DNA of 64,000 bases from Tepidamorphaceae bacterium (GCA_028279445.1 JANQNT010000004.1:62001-126000), one strand, 5' to 3'; shown: positions 1 to 9,293, counted from the stretch's first letter. Numbers and translations are program-made. The notes: a model not told the origin generated them from the letters alone.

Positions 1-703
1 CTCCGGCGAGGAGATCGCCGCCGATATCGTCGTCTCCAATGCCGACTCCGCCGCCACCTACCACAAGATGCTGCCGACCTCCGCGCGCAAACGCTGGAGC
101 GACGAGAAGCTCGCCCGCGCGCGGTACTCCATGAGCCTGTTTATCTGGTACTTCGGCACCAACCGGACCTATCCGGACGTGCCGCACCACTCGATCGTGC
201 TTGGCCCACGCTACCGCGAACTGATCACCGACATTTTCGACCGCAAGGTGCTGGCCGACGACTTCTCGCTCTACCTGCATCGTCCGACCGCCACCGACCC
301 CTCGCTGGCACCCGATGGCTGCGACGCGTTCTATGTGCTCTCGCCGGTGCCGCACCTGGACGCCGGCATTGACTGGGAGGCGCAGGCAGAACCCTACCGC
401 CGCAAGATCGAGAGCGAACTCTCGCGCCGCCTGCTGCCAGGACTGCGGGATGCGGTGGTGTCGTCACGCGTCATGACGCCGGTCGATTTCCGAGACCGTC
501 TCGGCTCCTACAACGGAGCCGCCTTCGGCCTCGAACCGGTGCTCACCCAGAGCGCCTGGTTCCGTCCCCACAACAGAAGCGAGGACGTCGACAATCTCTA
601 TCTCGTCGGCGCCGGGACCCATCCCGGAGCCGGCGTACCCGGCGTCCTGTCATCCGCCATCGTCCTTGACCAACTGGTGCCGCATGCAAGCCAATTCGCC
701 TGA
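1..703 (+). CDS. crtI: Phytoene desaturase CrtI, C-terminal part (5' end outside window)
   Basis: The reading frame is open from the first base (codons in phase with position 2) to the TGA at 703, giving the last ~233 residues of a CrtI-type FAD desaturase. The first residues (ADIVVSNADSAATY) match the CrtI core. The end carries the C-terminal dinucleotide-domain motif DNLYLVGAGTHPGAGVPG seen in CrtI and CrtD. The enzyme desaturates phytoene towards neurosporene/lycopene at the membrane. crtB follows with a ~20 bp overlap, the usual crtIB pairing. The number of desaturation steps cannot be read from this fragment. Confidence 0.95.
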   Translation, partial: SGEEIAADIVVSNADSAATYHKMLPTSARKRWSDEKLARARYSMSLFIWYFGTNRTYPDVPHHSIVLGPRYRELITDIFDRKVLADDFSLYLHRPTATDPSLAPDGCDAFYVLSPVPHLDAGIDWEAQAEPYRRKIESELSRRLLPGLRDAVVSSRVMTPVDFRDRLGSYNGAAFGLEPVLTQSAWFRPHNRSEDVDNLYLVGAGTHPGAGVPGVLSSAIVLDQLVPHASQFA

Positions 704-1757
704 CAAGACAATCCAGACCGACGATCTCGCCGTCTGCCAGCAACTGATCCAGACCGGCTCGCGTTCGTTCTACACCGCCTCGCTGCTGCTGCCGGCGCGG
801 GTGCGCGCACCGGCCTATGCGCTGTATGCGTTCTGCCGTCTGTCCGACGACGCGGTCGATGTCGACGGGCAGTGCGTGGACGCCGCCGACGGCCTGCGCG
901 AACGGCTCGAGCGCGCCTATGCCGGCATGCCGGCGGACAACGCCGCCGACCGCGCCTTCGCCGAGATGGTGGCGCGCCACGACCTCCCCAAGGCGCTGCC
1001 GCTGGCGCTGCTCGACGGGCTCGCCTGGGACGTCAGGAGCCGCGACTATCACACCCTGTCGGAGCTCTACGACTACTCCGCCCGGGTAGCCGGTTCCGTC
1101 GGCGCCATGATGACCGTGCTGATGGGCGTGCGCGATGCCGACGTGCTGGCGCGCGCCTGCGATCTCGGCGTCGCCATGCAGCTCACCAACATTGCCCGCG
1201 ACGTCGGCGAGGACGCCCGCAACGGCCGCATCTACCTGCCATCGGACTGGCTCGAGGAGGCGGGCGTGGACCGCAACCGGCTGCTTGCCGAACCCGCCTT
1301 CACGCCCGAACTGGCAGCCGTCATCGCCCGGCTGATCGGGGCCGCCGACAAGCTCTACGACCGCTCGCTTGGCGGCATCTGCGCCCTGCCCATCGACTGC
1401 CGCCCGTCGATCCACGCCGCGCGGCTGATCTACCGCGAGATCGGGCACCAGCTCGCGAGCAAGGGCTATGACTCGATCGCCCGGCGCACGGTGGTCTCGC
1501 GCGAACGCAAGATCCAGCTTCTCGCCAAGGCCTGCCTGAAGTCTGTCACCGCCGCAGCCGATGTCTTCGGTCCAGCACTCGACGAGACGGCCTTCCTGGT
1601 CGACGCGGTTCCCTACAACCCGTTCGCGCCGCGCATCCGCGCCTGGTGGCAGCTTGAACAGCCGATCGGCCGGCTGCTGGAACTGTTCGAGCAGTTGGAG
1701 CAGCGCGAACGCTTCAATTACGCCGTTGAACGCGAGGAGGCGCGCGGGCTGGAGTGA
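684..1757 (+). CDS. crtB: Phytoene synthase CrtB
   Basis: Condenses two GGPP to phytoene, the first committed carotenoid step. About 357 residues of the squalene/phytoene synthase family. The first Asp-rich motif is in YAFCRLSDDAVDV and the second in NIARDVGEDARNGRIYLP, both Mg-diphosphate binding. A TTG at 666 would add six residues. I prefer the ATG at 684, inside the end of crtI, because coupling is typical and residues before QANSPDK look uncharacteristic. The C-terminal ~60 residues after the catalytic core are normal for bacterial CrtB. Confidence 0.95.
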   Translation: MQANSPDKTIQTDDLAVCQQLIQTGSRSFYTASLLLPARVRAPAYALYAFCRLSDDAVDVDGQCVDAADGLRERLERAYAGMPADNAADRAFAEMVARHDLPKALPLALLDGLAWDVRSRDYHTLSELYDYSARVAGSVGAMMTVLMGVRDADVLARACDLGVAMQLTNIARDVGEDARNGRIYLPSDWLEEAGVDRNRLLAEPAFTPELAAVIARLIGAADKLYDRSLGGICALPIDCRPSIHAARLIYREIGHQLASKGYDSIARRTVVSRERKIQLLAKACLKSVTAAADVFGPALDETAFLVDAVPYNPFAPRIRAWWQLEQPIGRLLELFEQLEQRERFNYAVEREEARGLE

Positions 1758-1823
1758 TTTGGCAATCCAAAATGCCGATTGAGTGGTATACAGGCCATTC
1801 GCAACCCCAACACGGGAAGCCGC

Positions 1824-2306
1824 ATGTCCTGGTCCCTGGTCGCATTCTGCGTCGCCTGCTACGGCGCGGCGATGACCGGCGGTATCTTCCGCCCGGGCGC
1901 CTGGTACCGCGCCCTCAACAAACCGTCCTGGCAGCCGCCGGACTGGCTCTTCGCGCCGGTGTGGATGGTGCTTTACGGCATGATCGCGGTGTCCGGCTGG
2001 TTCGTGTGGCGCGAGGCGGGCTGGAGCGGCGCGGCGATCGCGCTGATCATCTTCGCGGTGCAACTGGTGCTCAACGCGCTGTGGTCAGCGCTGTTCTTCG
2101 GCCTGAAGCGCATGGACCTGGCGCTGATCGATGTCGCCGCGCTGTGGCTCAGTGTCGCCGCCATGATGGTCACCTTCTGGCCGATCCACCAGGGCGCCGC
2201 GCTGCTGCTGATCCCCTATCTGCTGTGGGTCAGCTTCGCCGCCTTCCTCAACTACACCGTCCTTCGACTCAACCCGGCGGAGAACCGCGCCGCGGTCGGG
2301 TCGTAG
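1824..2306 (+). CDS. tspO: TspO/MBR family tryptophan-rich sensory protein
   Basis: About 160 residues with five hydrophobic segments and the Trp/Pro-rich TspO signature (LNKPSWQPPDWLFAPVW, and ALWSALFFGLKRMDLALID). TspO binds tetrapyrroles and in Rhodobacter tunes pigment gene expression with oxygen; this family role is carried over, not shown here. It sits after crtB exactly where Rhodobacter has tspO (old name crtK). A TTG at 1779 also opens the frame, but the ATG at 1824 gives the normal family N-terminus, preceded by a weak GGAAG. Confidence 0.93.
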   Translation: MSWSLVAFCVACYGAAMTGGIFRPGAWYRALNKPSWQPPDWLFAPVWMVLYGMIAVSGWFVWREAGWSGAAIALIIFAVQLVLNALWSALFFGLKRMDLALIDVAALWLSVAAMMVTFWPIHQGAALLLIPYLLWVSFAAFLNYTVLRLNPAENRAAVGS

Positions 2307-2422
2307 CGGCAGGCCATCGCCTGCGCACAACACGCCACAAGCAACACATGGACGCCGAACGCTGGTCTACCGGTTAGCCGGTTGGCCGCAAGACGCGTGC
2401 GGCTCAACGAAAGGAGCAAATC

Positions 2423-2560
2423 ATGGAAGCGACCGTCTTCAAGCTGATCCAGCTTGCCCTGGTGTTCGGCGGTGCCATCGGCTTCGCCGTCTGGCAGATC
2501 GTCTCGGTGAACAAGGAGCTTGCCAACGCCAAGGGCAAGTCGATGTTCCAGGGCGACTGA
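2423..2560 (+). CDS. Small single-span membrane protein (45 aa), unknown function
   Basis: A short ORF with an excellent Shine-Dalgarno (AAAGGAG at 2410-2416, 6 nt before ATG). The product starts MEATVFKLIQLALVFGG, has one hydrophobic helix at about residues 4-27, and a charged tail with several Lys (VNKELANAKGKS). It lies 117 bp after tspO and ends 18 bp before the convergent crtC stop. Codon use is like its neighbours and no competing ORF occupies the space. I do not recognise a named family. A small assembly factor or subunit of a pigment or TspO complex is a guess. Confidence 0.7.
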   Translation: MEATVFKLIQLALVFGGAIGFAVWQIVSVNKELANAKGKSMFQGD

Positions 2561-2578
2561 GCCGATCGAACCGCGCGA

Positions 2579-3487
2579 TCAGAAGGTGCGCCGAGGCATG
2601 CGCCACGGCAGCAGCAGCTTGACCCAGCGCGAGGAGAAGCGCTCCAGGTCCAGACTTTCGTGCACGCCCGCGCCGGTCGCGCCCAGGAGCTGCGTTTCCA
2701 CCACCGAGCGGGCGTAGAACGGCGTATCCAGCAGCGTCTGCACGACGCGGGCCTCGCCTTGCGAGCGCGTCGCCCGGTCGATACCCCACAGCGTTCGCGG
2801 CAGGCCGACCTCCGCCGGCGCATCGAATTGCTCATGCCGGCCATTGGCGCCGTAGCGCACCGCGACCACGCGCGAGGACCCGTCCCGCGCGGTCGGCTCG
2901 TAAAGCAAGGCGCAGCCATCCTCCAGATCGGCCCGCGACCAGTGCCAGTGGGAAAACCCCTCCTCCAGCGACTCCGAGCCCGCATTGCTGTCGACGTAGC
3001 CGCGCCCCGTCCAGTTGAGCGCGGGATGGCTGAACGCGGCCTCGACACGCGCCAACGGCGCGATCGGCCGCCAACGATGGCGTGCATTGGGATCGAGCAC
3101 GAAAGCAGTCTCGGCGAGCGCGGTCGGAAACACCCGCACCTGACCGCGGAGGCGCTTCGGGATCGGCACGGCGATCTCGTCGATCTCGATCACCAGGCTG
3201 TCGCCCTGCCACGACAGGGAACTCGGCCCGACCCGGAAGTGATCAACGCCGCGGTCGAGCGCCAAGGCCGTGCGCTCGGTCATCGCCCAGCGCGCGCCGC
3301 GCCTGCCGTACAGCGCCACGTTGATCGCCACATGATCTTCGGGACTGTGCCGCCCCGACCACGCATAGTAAGGAGAGAAGACGCTGCCGATGAAGGCGAT
3401 GACGGTCAGCGCGTACTGTCCGTCGTCGCTCAGCGCGTCGACATACCACCAGACATAGCCGCCGGGACCGACTGTCGTGTCGAAGCC
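2579..3487 (-). CDS. crtC: Acyclic carotenoid 1,2-hydratase CrtC (hydroxyneurosporene synthase); start unclear
   Basis: Adds water across the 1,2 double bond of neurosporene or lycopene in the spheroidene/spirilloxanthin pathway. The conserved CrtC core is clear from GGYVWWYVDALSDDG through IAFIGSVFSPYYAW and HWHWSRADLEDGCALLYE to the C-terminal LPRTLWGIDRATRS region. The upper limit given (3487) is the first recognisable codon, not a start codon. The frame has no ATG, GTG or TTG between there and an ATG at 3778, which lies 349 bp inside crtD. The next start downstream is GTG at 3331, which would remove the conserved WWYVDA motif. See findings. Confidence 0.85.
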   Translation of the reverse strand, partial: GFDTTVGPGGYVWWYVDALSDDGQYALTVIAFIGSVFSPYYAWSGRHSPEDHVAINVALYGRRGARWAMTERTALALDRGVDHFRVGPSSLSWQGDSLVIEIDEIAVPIPKRLRGQVRVFPTALAETAFVLDPNARHRWRPIAPLARVEAAFSHPALNWTGRGYVDSNAGSESLEEGFSHWHWSRADLEDGCALLYEPTARDGSSRVVAVRYGANGRHEQFDAPAEVGLPRTLWGIDRATRSQGEARVVQTLLDTPFYARSVVETQLLGATGAGVHESLDLERFSSRWVKLLLPWRMPRRTF

Positions 3488-4959
3488 AGGTCGGCCAGGA
3501 TCGCGCGTGCCGCCAGCCGGCCCGACAGTGCCGCCATCGGCAGACCCGGCCCCGGATGCACGCTGCCCCCCGCCAGATAAAGTCCGGGTAGCTTGCTGCG
3601 CGCGTCGTGTCGGCGGAACCCCGCGAACGGACTGTGGTTGGCCACCCCGTAGAGCGCCCCTCCGGTCTGCGGGAACAGGCGGTTGAAGCCCACCGGCGTG
3701 GTGATGACGCTGTGACCGGGAGCGATCTCCACCTCGAGGCCGCAGTCGTTGAGCCGCGTCAGGGCCTGTTGCTGGCATCGCTCGATCTCCGTGTCGTCGA
3801 ATGTCGGCCTGTCGCCGGTCGGCGGCGCGTTGATGATCATCAACAGCCGCTCCTCGCCTGATGGCGGCGGCCCATCATCATCACTGCGATCCTGCGCACA
3901 GACATAGACCGTCGGGTCATCCGGCAGCCTGCTGTTTGCGAAGATCGCCTCGAACTCTTCATTATAGGCACGGTTGAAGAAGACGCTGTGGCGCACCAGC
4001 GGAAAGCCACGCGTCTTCGCCACCACCGTCCAGGCCAGTGCCGACAAGGAGCGCTCGCGCGGATCGACCGGACCGACCGCCTTCGCCGCCTCGGCGCCGA
4101 ACAGGCCGGCACCGAGTGCGGCCACGTCCGCATTGGCCAGCACACAATCGGCCTCGATCACCTCGCCATCGGCAAGCCGCACACCGCTCGCCGCGCCATC
4201 GCGCGTCAGCACCTCGACGACCTCGCAGTCGGTGCGGAAGGTCGTACCCTGCATCTCCGCCGCCGTTCGAATCGCTTCGCCCAGGCGATACATGCCACCC
4301 TCGACAAGCCACACCCCGTCGAGCTCCACATGCGCCACCAGCATCAGAGTCGCCGGGGCCATGAACGGCGAGGAACCGCAATAGGTGGCGTAACGGCCGA
4401 AGAGCTGGCGCAGGCGCGGGTCTTGGAAGTGGTCGCCCAGCGCCTTCCACAGGGTCGAGAACGGACGGATCGCCAGCCCGCCGAGCCCGATCCTGCCGGT
4501 CAGGGACAGCATCGAGGGACGCGCCGCGCGCAGGAACGGCGTTTCGAGAATCCGGTAGATCTCCGCAGCCTTGGCGGCGAACGCCCGAAAGCCCTCTGCT
4601 TCCCTGTCGCCGGCGAAAGCGCGAATGGCGTCCGTGCTGCTGTCGAGATCGGCAAACAGGTCGAGCCGCTCGTCGGCGCTCCAGGCGTGCCGCGCCAGCA
4701 GGCTGGCCTTGCTCAGCGAAACCGCATCCGCAAAGGACAGCCCCGCCTCGTCGAACAGTTCCTCGAACACCCAGCGCATGGTGAAGACGGTCGGCCCGCC
4801 ATCGATGCGCGTGCCGCCGACGGGCACCTCGCGCAGCTTGCCACCGACATATTGCTGGCGCTCCAGCACGGTGACGCGCACGCCTCTGGCGGACAAGGCC
4901 AGGGCCGCAGCGAGCCCGCCCATTCCCGCACCGACGATTACCACATGCGCGTCGCTCAA
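3430..4959 (-). CDS. crtD: Methoxyneurosporene dehydrogenase CrtD (carotenoid 3,4-desaturase)
   Basis: A 509-residue FAD amine-oxidase family desaturase. The N-terminal dinucleotide motif is VVIVGAGMGGLAAALALSARG and the C-terminal one LYLAGGSVHPGPGLPMAALSG. It introduces the C-3,4 double bond after CrtC hydration. I chose TTG at 4959 (giving M-S-D-A-H-V-V-I-V-G) because the frame upstream to 5100 runs through the PpsR operator and crtE promoter and has no family similarity. It is divergent from crtE and overlaps crtC at the 3' end. Confidence 0.92.
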   Translation of the reverse strand: MSDAHVVIVGAGMGGLAAALALSARGVRVTVLERQQYVGGKLREVPVGGTRIDGGPTVFTMRWVFEELFDEAGLSFADAVSLSKASLLARHAWSADERLDLFADLDSSTDAIRAFAGDREAEGFRAFAAKAAEIYRILETPFLRAARPSMLSLTGRIGLGGLAIRPFSTLWKALGDHFQDPRLRQLFGRYATYCGSSPFMAPATLMLVAHVELDGVWLVEGGMYRLGEAIRTAAEMQGTTFRTDCEVVEVLTRDGAASGVRLADGEVIEADCVLANADVAALGAGLFGAEAAKAVGPVDPRERSLSALAWTVVAKTRGFPLVRHSVFFNRAYNEEFEAIFANSRLPDDPTVYVCAQDRSDDDGPPPSGEERLLMIINAPPTGDRPTFDDTEIERCQQQALTRLNDCGLEVEIAPGHSVITTPVGFNRLFPQTGGALYGVANHSPFAGFRRHDARSKLPGLYLAGGSVHPGPGLPMAALSGRLAARAILADLASTRQSVPAAMSGGMSTR

Positions 4960-5000
4960 CCCGGCTGCCTCACAAATCGTTTGATCGCGACCGAAACGAA

Positions 5001-5018
5001 TGTCAATATTGATTGACA
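5001..5018. promoter_or_regulatory. PpsR/CrtJ operator between crtD and crtE
   Basis: A perfect inverted repeat TGTCAA-N6-TTGACA, the TGT-N12-ACA consensus bound by PpsR/CrtJ. It lies between the divergent crtD and crtE starts and holds a TTGACA -35-like hexamer on each strand, so bound repressor would block both directions. ppsR itself is at 37253-38740. No convincing -10 box is visible for either side. Confidence 0.85.
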
Positions 5019-5065
5019 CTATCGGTCGCAAGTCAATCTTGACGGCGATGGGAGGGGAAACGGCC

Positions 5066-5935
5066 ATGGACACCGCCGCGCGGATCGAAAGAGCACTCAA
5101 GGATGCCGTTGATCATGCGACCGGTCCCGGGGCACCGCCGAAGATCGCGGCCGCCCTGCGCCATGCGGTGTTCCCCGGCGGCGCGCGAGTGCGTCCCCGG
5201 CTGTGCCTCGCGGTGGCCCATGCCTGCGGCGACGACCGGCCGGTGCTGAGCAATGCTGCGGCGAGCGCCATCGAACTGCTGCACTGCGCCTCGCTGGTGC
5301 ATGACGACATGCCCTGCTTCGACGACGCGGAGACGCGGCGTGGCCGCGCTTCGGTCCACGCAGCCTACGGCGCTCCGCTGGCGCTGCTGGCCGGTGACGC
5401 GCTGATCGTGCTCGCATTCGAGACGCTGGCGCGCGGTGGATCCGAGACACCGGATCGTCTGGCACATCTCATTCAGGTCGTCTCCGGCGCCGTCGGCATG
5501 CCCACCGGCATAACCGCCGGCCAGGCCTGGGAGAGCGAACCCGCCGTTGCCATCGACACCTACCACCGCGCCAAGACCGGCGCGCTGTTCATCGGTGCCT
5601 GCAAGGCCGGCGCGGTTTCCGCCGGCGCCGACCCGGCGCAATGGGAAGGTCTGGGCGATGCGCTGGGCGCTGCCTACCAGGCCGCCGACGACCTGCGCGA
5701 TGCCCTCGCCGAAAGCGAGGAGATGGGCAAGCCCGCCGGTCAGGACGAAGCGCACGAACGGCCCAACATGGTCGCCGAATGCGGCATGGCCGACACCAAG
5801 GCACGGCTGGAGCAGCATGTGGCGGGCGCGATCGCGGCAATCCCGCCCTGCCCCGGCGCCGCCGACCTGCAGGCGCTGATCAAGGGCGAAGCCAAGCGGC
5901 TGATGCCGAAGAAGCTCGTCCGCCACGCGGCGTGA
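5066..5935 (+). CDS. crtE: Geranylgeranyl diphosphate synthase CrtE
   Basis: A 289-residue trans-isoprenyl diphosphate synthase that makes GGPP for carotenoids and the bacteriochlorophyll tail. The first Asp-rich motif is in LVHDDMPCFDDAETRRG, and a divergent second one (ADDLRDA) appears later, typical of CrtE. GGARVRPRL is the substrate-binding segment. The frame is open from 5000, but the ATG at 5066 has a GGGAGGGG ribosome site just upstream and gives the family length. crtF follows after 7 bp. Confidence 0.95.
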   Translation: MDTAARIERALKDAVDHATGPGAPPKIAAALRHAVFPGGARVRPRLCLAVAHACGDDRPVLSNAAASAIELLHCASLVHDDMPCFDDAETRRGRASVHAAYGAPLALLAGDALIVLAFETLARGGSETPDRLAHLIQVVSGAVGMPTGITAGQAWESEPAVAIDTYHRAKTGALFIGACKAGAVSAGADPAQWEGLGDALGAAYQAADDLRDALAESEEMGKPAGQDEAHERPNMVAECGMADTKARLEQHVAGAIAAIPPCPGAADLQALIKGEAKRLMPKKLVRHAA

Positions 5936-5942
5936 GCGCGCG

Positions 5943-7103
5943 ATGCCGCCGCCCGCTCCGCTCACTGCGGACGAGACACCGCCGACCCCTGTGACAAGCT
6001 GGACGGACCGCCTCTATGCCTGGCGCGACCGGCTGCTGCGCGATCCCCGTTTCATCCGCCTTGCCAGCCGGTTTCCGCTGACCCGTCCGATCGCCCGCCG
6101 GCGCGCCCGGCAGACCTTCGAGCTGGTCACCGGTTTCGTCTACTCGCAGGTACTGCTCGCCTGCGTCCGGCTGCGGATGCTGCATCATCTCGCCGACGGG
6201 CCGCGAGAGGCAAGCGAACTCGCACGCCTGATGGAGCTCTCTCCGGAAACAACCGAACGCCTGCTGGAAGCCGCGCGCTCCATCGGTCTGGTGACGAGGC
6301 GCGGCGGCGAGCGCTACGGCCTCGGCGAGATCGGCGCCACGGTACTCGGCAATCCCGGCATACTGGCGATGATCGAGCATCACGCGCTGCTGTACCGCGA
6401 CCTGACCGATCCAGTGGCGCTGCTGCGCGGCGAGACCGGCGAAACGGAACTCGCCCGCTTCTGGGGATATGCCAGGGGCGAGGCGCCCGACACGCTGCCC
6501 GCCGACGAGGTCGCCGACTACAGCGCCTTGATGGCCGCCTCCCAGAGCTTCATCGCCGAGGAGGTGCTCGACGCCTACCCGCTGGACGGCCATCACAGGC
6601 TGCTCGATGTCGGTGGCGGCGAAGGCGCCTTCGCGGTCGCCGCGGCCAAGCGCGTGCCGCATCTTCAGGTTGGCGTCTTCGACCTGCCGGCGGTCGCCGA
6701 ACGGGCGCGCAGCCGCTTTGCCCGCGAGGGGCTGGAGAACCGCGCCACCGCGACCGGCGGCGACTTCTTCGCCGATGCCCTGCCGCGCGGCGGCGATGTC
6801 ATCTCCCTGGTGCGCATCGTGCACGACCATGACGATGGCCCGGCGCTTGAACTGCTGCGCAACGTGCGCCAGGCGCTCGACGGCGGCGGTACGCTGCTGC
6901 TGGCCGAACCGATGGCCGAAACGCCCGGCGCGGAACGTGCCGGTGCTGCCTATTTCGGCTTCTACCTGCTTGCCATGGGCAGCGGACGACCGCGCAGCGA
7001 AGCCGAACTGATCGGTATGCTGCGCGCGGCCGGCTTCGCCAACATCCGGCCAGCGGCCACTGCCAGCCCGCTGCTGACGCGCGTTCTGATCGCGCGCACC
7101 TGA
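5943..7103 (+). CDS. crtF: Demethylspheroidene / hydroxyneurosporene O-methyltransferase CrtF
   Basis: A 386-residue SAM-dependent methyltransferase of the acetylserotonin O-methyltransferase class. It methylates the C-1 hydroxyl made by CrtC. The N-terminal half is a winged-helix dimerisation domain. The SAM motif is LLDVGGGEGAFAVA and the catalytic loop RIVHDHDDGPALELL holds the His/Asp pair. It follows crtE directly as in Rhodobacter. The next feature downstream is the bchC operator. Confidence 0.93.
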   Translation: MPPPAPLTADETPPTPVTSWTDRLYAWRDRLLRDPRFIRLASRFPLTRPIARRRARQTFELVTGFVYSQVLLACVRLRMLHHLADGPREASELARLMELSPETTERLLEAARSIGLVTRRGGERYGLGEIGATVLGNPGILAMIEHHALLYRDLTDPVALLRGETGETELARFWGYARGEAPDTLPADEVADYSALMAASQSFIAEEVLDAYPLDGHHRLLDVGGGEGAFAVAAAKRVPHLQVGVFDLPAVAERARSRFAREGLENRATATGGDFFADALPRGGDVISLVRIVHDHDDGPALELLRNVRQALDGGGTLLLAEPMAETPGAERAGAAYFGFYLLAMGSGRPRSEAELIGMLRAAGFANIRPAATASPLLTRVLIART

Positions 7104-7213
7104 CAACCGCCAAATAACTCCCGAAATCGGCCTGCAGGCCACGATTCGTGTCGTGGAACGCCGCTGGCGCATGGATCGCATGCGCAAACTCCGCGCAGCC
7201 ACTCCACACCATA

Positions 7214-7253
7214 TGTCAATTTTACTTGACATATTATAGAGTAAAAATAAACT
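7214..7253 (+). promoter_or_regulatory. bchC promoter with overlapping PpsR operator
   Basis: TGTCAATTTTACTTGACA at 7214-7231 is a perfect TGT-N12-ACA palindrome with both inner TGTCAA/TTGACA arms. Its right arm is also a consensus -35 box (TTGACA, 7226-7231). A -10-like TAAACT lies at 7248-7253 with 16 nt spacing. Repression by PpsR through -35 occlusion is the simplest reading. The promoter would drive bchCXYZ and, by read-through, the puf genes. Confidence 0.8.
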
Positions 7254-7300
7254 TACACACAGTGGCGGAAAGCCCGCGAAAACAGTGGGGGATAAAGGGC

Positions 7301-8266
7301 GTGAGCCCATACGTAAGCCCAGAATTGAAGACCCGCGCAGTGGTCCTGGAGGCACCGGAGAAGCTCGCTCTCAGCCAGCTTGATCTGACCCCGCCCGGCG
7401 ATGACGATCTGGTTGTCGATATTGCCTGGAGCGGCATCTCCACCGGCACCGAGAAACTGCTCTGGTCGGGCCGTATGCCGGACTTCCCCGGCATGGGTTA
7501 TCCCCTTGTTCCCGGATACGAATCCGTCGGTCAGGTGATTGATGCCGGCCCGGCGGCGCGCGGGCGCATCGGCCAGCATGTCTTCGTTCCCGGCGCACGC
7601 TGCTTTGGCGACGTGCGCGGACTGTTCGGCGGAGCCGCGTCGCGCGTCGTCGTCGCTTCGGAGCGGGTCGCCGACATCGGCGAACGACTCGACGAGGATG
7701 GCGTGCTGCTCGCGCTGGCCGCGACCGCCTACCACGCACTGGCCACCAAAGATGCCCGTCCGCCGGAACTGATCGTCGGTCACGGCGTGCTCGGACGGCT
7801 GCTGGCGCGCATCGCGGCCGTGCTGTTCGATACGCCCCCGACCGTGTGGGAGACCAATCCCGCGCGCGCCGCAGGCAGCAACGGCTACACGGTTATCGAT
7901 CCGACCACCGACGAGCGCCACGACTACGCCGCAATCTACGACGTCAGCGGCGACGCCGGCCTGCTCGACACGTTGATCCAGCGTCTTGCCCTTGGCGGCG
8001 AGATCGTGCTGGCCGGCTTCTACGACGCACCGCTGTCCTTCGCCTTCCCGCCCGCCTTCATGCGCGAGGCGCGGCTGCGCGTCGCTGCCGAGTGGCAGCG
8101 CCGGGACCTCGACGCGGTGATCGCACTGATCGGTGAGGGGCACCTGTCGCTTGACGGCCTGATCACCCACCGTTCCGCCGCCCGGGACGCCGGCGATGCC
8201 TACCGCACCGCCTTCGCCGATCCCGACTGCCTGAAGATGGTTCTCGACTGGAGACACGTTGCATGA
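7301..8266 (+). CDS. bchC: 3-hydroxyethyl bacteriochlorophyllide a dehydrogenase BchC
   Basis: Oxidises the C-3 hydroxyethyl group to acetyl late in bacteriochlorophyll a synthesis. Zn/medium-chain-dehydrogenase-like fold with the BchC N-terminus ([17 protein letters not shown]) and the conserved [18 protein letters not shown] segment. The start is uncertain. GTG at 7301 follows an AAAGGGC, while TTG at 7325 would give M-K-T-R-A-V-V-L-E, closer to the usual family N-terminus. Earlier in-frame codons reach 7148 but cross the operator. The stop overlaps bchX by ATGA. Confidence 0.92.
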   Translation: MSPYVSPELKTRAVVLEAPEKLALSQLDLTPPGDDDLVVDIAWSGISTGTEKLLWSGRMPDFPGMGYPLVPGYESVGQVIDAGPAARGRIGQHVFVPGARCFGDVRGLFGGAASRVVVASERVADIGERLDEDGVLLALAATAYHALATKDARPPELIVGHGVLGRLLARIAAVLFDTPPTVWETNPARAAGSNGYTVIDPTTDERHDYAAIYDVSGDAGLLDTLIQRLALGGEIVLAGFYDAPLSFAFPPAFMREARLRVAAEWQRRDLDAVIALIGEGHLSLDGLITHRSAARDAGDAYRTAFADPDCLKMVLDWRHVA

Positions 8267-9282
8267 GCGCGATGACCGATACAGCCGCATGGACGCCCGC
8301 CCAGCCAAAGCCCGCCGACGCACTGCGCGCCGAAGCGGCCATAGAACCCGATCCGGTGCACACCGGCGAGGCCACCAAGGACACCCAGATCATCGCCATC
8401 TACGGCAAGGGGGGCATCGGCAAGAGCTTCACCCTCGCCAACCTGAGCTACATGATGGCACAGCAGGGCAAGAAGACCCTGCTGATCGGCTGCGACCCCA
8501 AGAGCGACACCACCTCGCTGCTGTTCGGCGGGCGCTCCACGCCGACCATCATCGAGACCTCCTCTAAGAAGAAGCTCGCCGGCGAAGAGGTCACCATCGG
8601 CGACGTCTGCTTCAAGCGCGACGGCGTCTTCGCCATGGAGCTTGGCGGACCGGAGGTCGGTCGCGGCTGCGGCGGCCGCGGCATCATTCACGGCTTCGAG
8701 ACGCTGGAGAAGCTGGGCTTCCACGACTGGGACTTCGACTACGTCCTGCTCGACTTCCTGGGCGACGTGGTGTGCGGCGGCTTCGGCCTGCCGATTGCCC
8801 GCGACATGTGCCAGAAGGTCATCGTCGTCGGCTCCAACGACCTGCAATCGCTCTACGTCGCCAACAACGTCTGCTCGGCGGTGGAGTACTTCCGCAAGCT
8901 CGGCGGCAATGTCGGCGTCGCCGGCATGGTCATCAACAAGGATGACGGCACCGGCGAGGCGCACGCCTTCGCCGAAAAGGTCGGCATTCCGGTGCTCGCC
9001 GCGATTCCCGCCGACGAGGACATCCGCCGCAAGAGCGCGAACTACGAGATCATCGGCAAGCCCGATGGCCAGTGGGGCCCGCTGTTCGGCGAGCTCGGCA
9101 CCAACGTTGCCGAAGCCCCGCCCATGCACCCCACGCCGCTCACCCATGACGAGCTTCTCGGCCTGTTCAAGAGCGAGGAGACCGGCGCCGACTTCATGCT
9201 GCAGCCGGCCACCTTCGAGGACATGTGCGGCGTCGATTACGTCGAGAAGCCCTCCCTTGAAGTGATCTACGACGAGGTCTGA
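8263..9282 (+). CDS. bchX: Chlorophyllide a reductase iron protein BchX
   Basis: A 339-residue nitrogenase-iron-protein-like ATPase that passes electrons to BchYZ to reduce ring B of chlorophyllide a. The P-loop GKGGIGKS is at residues 48-55. The two 4Fe-4S Cys ligands fall in RGCGGRGI and DVVCGGFGL. The start ATG overlaps the bchC stop. It differs from BchL (27730-28626) by its longer N-terminus and the [17 protein letters not shown] insert. Confidence 0.97.
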   Translation: MSAMTDTAAWTPAQPKPADALRAEAAIEPDPVHTGEATKDTQIIAIYGKGGIGKSFTLANLSYMMAQQGKKTLLIGCDPKSDTTSLLFGGRSTPTIIETSSKKKLAGEEVTIGDVCFKRDGVFAMELGGPEVGRGCGGRGIIHGFETLEKLGFHDWDFDYVLLDFLGDVVCGGFGLPIARDMCQKVIVVGSNDLQSLYVANNVCSAVEYFRKLGGNVGVAGMVINKDDGTGEAHAFAEKVGIPVLAAIPADEDIRRKSANYEIIGKPDGQWGPLFGELGTNVAEAPPMHPTPLTHDELLGLFKSEETGADFMLQPATFEDMCGVDYVEKPSLEVIYDEV

Positions 9283-9293
9283 GCACGAACCCG

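Noticed and set aside
3430-3487. Programmed -1 frameshift producing a CrtD-CrtC fusion
   Set aside because: The frame relation allows it, but I see no canonical slippery heptamer or downstream pseudoknot in the overlap. Kept only as one option in the crtC finding.
5032-5043. GTCAATCTTGAC palindrome near the crtE start as a second PpsR site
   Set aside because: The arms are too close (2-bp centre instead of 6), so it does not fit TGT-N12-ACA, though weak binding is possible.
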